Positions 58,184 through 64,000 of a DNA stretch of 64,000 nt are shown one piece after another. The notes beneath the pieces are model-generated. The model worked only from the letters and a program-made list of their open reading frames with translations, made no database searches and was not told where the DNA came from. The position numbers and the translations under genes are program-made. Positions within the stretch are counted from its first letter, which is position 1. Each line of letters starts with the position of its first letter. The stretch is from Dreissena polymorpha (taxonomy: Eukaryota > Mollusca > Bivalvia > Myida > Dreissenidae), in contig NC_068356.1 of NCBI RefSeq assembly GCF_020536995.1, forward strand, positions 26,950,972 to 27,014,971. The letters run 5' to 3'.

Positions 58184-60988
58184 CTGCAATAAAACATATA
58201 GAAATAATTACTGAGGATTCCTGAGTTAAAGGGACTAGGATGAAAACTTCAAAGTAAAGAGATTTGAGAATGTTTACATAAAGATGAATAGGTAGTTATC
58301 CATTTATCTCAGCAAATATAAATCTCCAATTGACGAATATTGAGAAACATGTAAGAGATATGTTTAGGCATAAGGTACACTTTTTCAATGGTTCACACTA
58401 ATGAAGTCAGAAGTGCACAACAGGCATGCCTTGAGACAGCCCTGGAGGTTAAATGTAAGGGGGTGGAGGAGTGTAGTGTGCTTGAGTAACAGTGGGTAAG
58501 AAATGTTGGCTCTGTTGCTAGAGCACTTTGGTTTCAAGTCCTTCAGAGAGCTCACTTTAACTCCAAGGTTTGTTTTCGTGTCTACAACAAATGTTATGTC
58601 TGGGAGTGACAATTTTGTATCTAATAGAAAACAACAGCAGATAAAATCCAATTCCCATGTGTGTATATCTAAGTTTAAGAGGCTATTATTTGTTATTTAT
58701 CACATGCTATACCTTGTTTCCCATGTAATATAACCATTACATATATTTTTATTGTACACATGTGTAATACAACATTTTGAAGAGTTTTCATTGGCTTCAG
58801 AATCAATAACTAACCAATGGCATGGCTTTATTTTGGTGAAATGACGTCTTAAACATGAAATGACGTCATGATAGTAAACAACTTTTAGATCTATCAGCAT
58901 TTGTTTGGTCAATTAAGATGTATATTATTTAGTTTAAAAGCATGTGATAAAAAAGATTTGACACTCGTTGTCATATCATACCATATTTTATTAACTCGCC
59001 AAAGGCTCGCTTACTTACAAAGTTCCTGAACTTGTTAAGGTTCATGTAGAGGCTTCATTTTGAAAAATGTGAGACCCCTAGCATTGAGCTCAAATTTGAC
59101 TAAAGGAAGAGTGCCACATTGAAAATGTATACATATATGCTTTAAAGGATGTTTTTCCTTCAAACTGCTACCAATTTTGTACATCAACGTATTATTACAT
59201 TCACAAAATCAATCAAAATACAAAGCGATTTTAACACTAAAATATACATTATTTTTCAAAAATCTGAATCATGTTTATTCCACGTATTTCGGCGGAAAAT
59301 TATATAACTAGTGAATAATATCGACATTGACGAGGGCAAGTTACGCTTAAATAGTAAAAAAAGTTTACATATCTAGAAATATCAAAACTCGAACACATGT
59401 CATTTCATCACCATGGGGGCAGCCATTTTTAAATTAATAAAATAGAAAGAAACATGCTAAAAACTCACTCATCGCCTAATTGACATTCCAAACGGTTGAC
59501 TATGACAAATGCATTGGATTGTAATCTTTCCGTTGATGTTTGCAAACTGCACGATCAGACCTCATAAACACTCAAAAGAATAACTATGTAAGAAGCATTT
59601 CACCAATGTTTACAATCGTTGTCGAATCACATGTACTTTATTATTGCGCATAAAATAGTACGCTTACAGACTGACAGAAAGATCGATACGTAACTCCGTT
59701 CAATTCATCACGGTATACTATTCTATTGATAATATATAATAATACATCGCTTTAACAATCTAAAAGTAGAAATAATTCTTTTAAACGGAGTTTTTAATAA
59801 CGAAAGTGAAAACAACGGAAGTTGGATGGATATTGTGTGAGATGCACATCGGCTCCAGAAAAACAATACAAATAAACTAAAAAAGACGTGTGGGGGACAA
59901 TTTTCAGCTGGAAAATATTTGAAATAGGGTAAGTGATGATATCTCTACGTGGTCATTTCTGTTATTTAGTGCGATTTCTTGCTGATTAATGTTAATAGTT
60001 GTTTTACTAGTTGCCACCCAACTGTCAAAATAAGTATGTGTTTTCTCAGGTATGTGGTTACACATACCCGGTTTTCTCACCACTGCACGTGGTTTCGACC
60101 GATTTGTTTTGCGCGTTTTTCTACGGATCACAGCGATGGCCACGCTTTCAAAATGGGTAGATGGAATCGAAATATAAAATCAATCGTTTTGCCAATAGCT
60201 TTATATTCCTTTACAATTTTATATGTCGTCTGCAATCTATTTCGATTTGAGATGGGTTAAAATTTGCAATTTAGTTGAGAGGTAAATAACAAAATTGTTT
60301 AGCCTTTGAAGTAGAATTGTGACCTTATTATCCACCATACCTGGATTTTTAAAAAGTAGTTACGTTTTAGTTATTTATAGAACTTTGTTTAGGATATTTA
60401 TCCTAAAAAGGCAGTTGAATAAAAACTCATTTGTTGTTTTATGACAATAATTTTCTGTGAAATGTTGCAAACTTGAACTTGTATATGTATATAGCTTTGT
60501 ATTAATTCAACTTAAGCTTTTGTAAATTAGTGTAAAAATGTATTGGTTTTAAACCAAAATATGAATAAAGCACACAAATATTGAATGTCAAAAATGTGTT
60601 TATGTTATTTTATCAGTCTTTAGCTTTAAAATGATATATAGTTTGGCCAGATTGTACCACATTCAATGAAGAAAAACAAAAGCGAAGTTTTAATGAATTT
60701 TATCCCCCCCCCCCCCATGAACCTTAAATAAAATATGGTATGATATGACAACTCATGTCAGATCCTATATGTATAACATGTACTTTTGTTTGTTGGGAAA
60801 AAGCTATTAGCTTATGTTCATTGTTTATTAAATCCCACGTTAAATAAATCTTCTTGTGTATTGTAGGTCCTTCTGGCATGATCAATCCTATCTTATTTAC
60901 TTACGACACTAACAAAAGTTGGGATAAATTTTGAATTATTGCTGCAATTCAAGCCATTTACTTGGAAATGAAAGATTTTCTATTTTGC

Positions 60989-61146
60989 TGTGGTCTTGTT
61001 TTGTGGAGGGAAAGCCGGAGTTCTCGGAGGAAACCATGCTGGTCCTGCATGTTGACCATCAACTAAACTCACATTCACCGGGAACAAGGATTGAGCCCAG
61101 GTGGCCTTGGTGAAAAGAGTGTACCAACCACCGCGCTTACTGTATA
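60989..61146 (-). mobile_element. tRNA-related SINE-like repeat, copy 2
   Basis: Plus strand AAAGCCGGAGTTCTCGGAGG, then AAACCATGCTGG, ending GGATTGAGCCCAGGTGGCC and GTGTACCAACCACCGCGC. The reverse complement has tRNA-like boxes (GCGCGGTGGTTGGTAC and GGGCTCAATCC). Same layout as 42113-42256. Confidence 0.6.
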
Positions 61147-61507
61147 GCCTATTTATTATTAACTAGCATCAACTACAACTTGTATAATGTCTGCCAGTTC
61201 TTTGCGCACCACTGACATGGCCTCGGTGTGTGGCAGGCTGTCTTCTTCCCCATGTTGTTGTTGTCTCTTGCTTGTGATCGTGTTTTAACAAATTTATATA
61301 ACATCGAATATGTTTATGTTTCAATAATTAACTAATAAATATATGTTGTGTAGTTATGTCTAAGTTCTTATGAAAATAATGCACCAAATACTACCAAAAT
61401 AAAGTTTGAACTCACCCAAAGCAAATTTACAAAACCGCTATCTGTGCGTCAAGACACCACCCCCTCCCCCGTTGCGCCTACACCGAAAGGTCCTGCAACG
61501 TACCTAT

Positions 61508-61533
61508 CCAGATCCAGATCCAGATCCAGACCT
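61508..61533 (+). repeat. (CCAGAT)n microsatellite
   Basis: Four hexamer copies, then CCAGACC. Confidence 0.95.
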
Positions 61534-63099
61534 AAATATGCCAAATATACTTTTTGCTAATTGAATGATCTAGGTTCGTTTAATTAAAGCACCTTTTGTC
61601 TGTCGTTAATTTCGGTTTCGTCGTTTCGAATTTGCTTGGTTTTGGGATCTGTTCGTATATCGGTATACCAAGTTGCCGACACCACTGGCTTGTTAAGTCG
61701 GTTATAAATGAACCGCGTTTTTCCAAAGTTCCTAAAACAATAAAAGAGACGAAGATGTTATATATCTACGTCTCTGACAATAACAAGTCCCATTAATTTC
61801 AAAAAAGCCTTTGCAATACCAATTCAAGTATTTAGTTAAAAGTTTTAATAAAAGTCTATTTTAATATCACAATCTTCGTATGACCTTGCTGGCTTACGAA
61901 AGCCTATTTCGTTAAAAAAGATGAATAAGCCAAAATAAGTAGCTTCGAATTCGCATATCTTTCTCATGCGCAATTAATTTCCTTCTATATTACATATAAT
62001 AGTTGAAGTTTGATATCAATTTTTACCATGATCAAGCGCATACCCACTATATCATCATACATCATTGGAAAGATAAATGCATAATCTTTTGAAAAAAATG
62101 TATGTCATTAAATTTTATGTGTGCTTACTCAAAATATTTACCTTAGAATAGGCAAACCGGTTTTGACAGCTGTGCAGACAACCATTTTGGGCTCAAATAG
62201 AATGACCTACTTTCAAAGCCGGGAACCATCAACACAAAAAGTAGAGCACAAAAATGGCTTATATTCTTATTGCTTACAAATATATCTTCAAGTTGATACC
62301 AAAACTAGCCATTTGCAATGAATTTTACAAATCCTAGGAAGCATGCACTCAACAATGTGTGCTAAGTATCAAACTGACTGCATGTAACCCTAAAAACGGG
62401 AGTTCCGGTTTGGGGTTATGTGACCTTAATAATTGCATGTTTTTCAATTCTTATAAATGTGAGGATTTCTTAGAAATCGACTCAACTGCAAAAATGACTA
62501 ATGATAAATTAATTACTTTTACCAGTGTTACTGGCTCTGTAAGATGTTGAAATTAAGTTACAGCATGCTTATTTAAAGCCCTATGTAGCATATGTTATAA
62601 CATTCACGCTAGATACCATGAGAAAATGGTCAAAATCTCATACAATTCTTGAGCTGCACTTTTCCATGATTTTGCTTACCTTTTTTTATTGGCTGATGCA
62701 CCATTCCAGAGGAAAGCTTAATTTTGAATGAAGACAAGAGCTATTATAGAAGAGGTCTTTTAGCCCTTCCCTATGACTCATCAGTAAAGACAAAGGGAAT
62801 TAGTACTAAATTAAATTCACTGAAATAAAACAAATCAGATTGACTTAATGACCGAAAAAATAACACATTATGATAACATTCTTCGTACAAAATGAATTCT
62901 TAATACGGTATTCACATAATTTAAAACAGATGTTATATGGTAAAATTCAAGTTAACCACATTTACATGGTTTAAAAAACTCAAATTCCTATCCGCAGTGT
63001 CTGGCCCTGTATATAGAGTTAATTTCTACTTATTTTCGTTTCTATGGCTAAGCATAAAACGATTTAAGTTACTGACATGGACATAACACAATAAGTAAG

Positions 63100-63143
63100 G
63101 CATGTGCACGAACTGCATAGTAATATGCAGTTCGTGCACATGC
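63100..63143. repeat. Perfect 19-bp palindrome with 6-base loop
   Basis: GCATGTGCACGAACTGCAT, loop AGTAAT, then its exact reverse complement ATGCAGTTCGTGCACATGC. Confidence 0.97.
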
Positions 63144-63639
63144 GTTTTCTATAAATGTATTTAGATATTTGAGTGTTTTGCAAAGTCATGTGACAACGCA
63201 CGTGTGACTTCTAAAAAAAGAGGGAAACACTCATTTCCATATTCGACACGCCATTCGCTGATTCGGTTATGGAAGCTTTAGTTTCATTGCCATAGCCGGG
63301 TCATAGCCAACAAAGACGTCGGAGTACTAAAAGATATAAAGTAAATAATTCTACAATAACATAAATTTCATTCTAAAATACGAATTAAATGATATTCACT
63401 GTTAATTGTCTTCTACATACAATGGTCGAATATGGATGTGTATGGTGTACCTAATAAACTAAACGTATGGTTTATAAGTTTAATGTACATCCGTAATAAA
63501 AATATTATCAGACTACTTGATAGTGCGCGTGCATGTGATGAGCGCTAGCAATGGACTGAGTAAACTGAGGCATGTATGAATATACTAACAGAGTGGCACT
63601 GGTTATGACTCATGCATTCACCACTATTATAATGACACA

Positions 63640-64000
63640 CTTGTTCATTACTGCAAGTCGACTATGGCCACAGTAAATGACCCCTTAAAATGGCAACATT
63701 GTTCATTACTGCAGGTCGACTATGGCTACAGTGAATAACTCTTAAAATGGCACAATTGTTCATAACTGCAGGTCGACTATGGCCACAGTACATGACCCTT
63801 AAAACGGCACCATTGTTCATTACTGCAGGTCGACTATGGCTACAGTGAATGACTCTTAAAATGACACCATTGTTCATTACTGCAGGTCGACTATGGCCAC
63901 AGTACATAACTCTTAAAATGACAGCATTGTTTGTTACAGCAAGTCAACTGAGACCACGGTACATGACTCTTAACATAACACCATTGTTCGTTACTGAAAG
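63640..64000. repeat. 57-bp minisatellite running off the right edge
   Basis: Six or more units with TTGTTCATTACTGCAGGTCG, ACTATGGCCACAGTACATGA and CTCTTAAAATGACACCA. Period 57-58. Because 57 is a multiple of three, the minus strand stays open as a 19-residue repeat (HSRPAVMNNGA..). I regard that frame as a by-product. Confidence 0.93.

Larger units (their letters stand above)
58184..63639. other. Region without recognised genes
   Basis: No coding exon could be supported on either strand, although the SNRNP25 first exon may lie here. It contains a SINE-like repeat (60989-61146), a (CCAGAT)n run (61508-61533), a C12 tract near 60704 and a perfect palindrome (63100-63143). The remainder is AT-rich DNA in which I see nothing. 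Confidence 0.6.

Noticed and set aside
59904-60260. Overlapping short frames on both strands near 60 kb
   Set aside because: No recognisable domain, splice context or codon pattern.
63662-63907. Minus-strand 81-codon repeat protein
   Set aside because: Explained by the 57-bp minisatellite; no start context, homology or flanking exons.

Overview
The window is eukaryotic: intron-rich genes with short exons and GT-AG introns sit in AT-rich DNA crowded with dispersed repeats. The repeat set (tandem cassettes around 'TGACCTTGACCTTTGACC', ACGG-type microsatellites, and fold-back elements with 'CACAGGCTAAT' arms) together with invertebrate-like protein sequences points to a bivalve mollusc, most likely a dreissenid mussel. 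That assignment is recall and inference, not a search result.

Layout: (1) 1-4976 is a 43-bp minisatellite that runs off the left edge. (2) 4977-29409, minus strand, is ethanolamine-phosphate cytidylyltransferase (PCYT2), 12 coding exons from the start codon to residue 320; the C-terminal exons lie beyond the left edge. The minisatellite fills its last visible intron and was built from the exon 12/5' splice-site junction. The intron after exon 9 is a textbook U12-type intron. Its other introns hold most of the tandem-cassette elements. (3) 31839-53319, plus strand, is a 26-exon gene head-to-head with PCYT2. It encodes a predicted 1279-residue secreted or surface protein of the mesothelin/stereocilin/otoancorin type, with a candidate signal peptide and a hydrophobic C-terminal tail. 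Its introns hold fold-back elements, tRNA-like elements, a LINE 3' fragment, a MADF-domain remnant and a 170-bp tandem repeat. (4) 56055-58183, minus strand, holds three exons of SNRNP25, a U11/U12 di-snRNP protein. The middle exon keeps frame and length but has neither a GT donor nor an AG acceptor. (5) 58.2-64 kb has no recognised gene and ends in a 57-bp minisatellite that runs off the right edge.

PCYT2 makes CDP-ethanolamine in the Kennedy pathway of phosphatidylethanolamine synthesis. The mesothelin-like protein is predicted to be extracellular. SNRNP25 belongs to the minor spliceosome, the machinery expected to remove the U12-type intron seen in PCYT2; I treat their closeness as chance. 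The most unusual observations are the minisatellite carrying roughly a hundred copies of a functional exon's 5' splice site, and a second, two-copy duplication of an exon end plus donor in the mesothelin-like gene.
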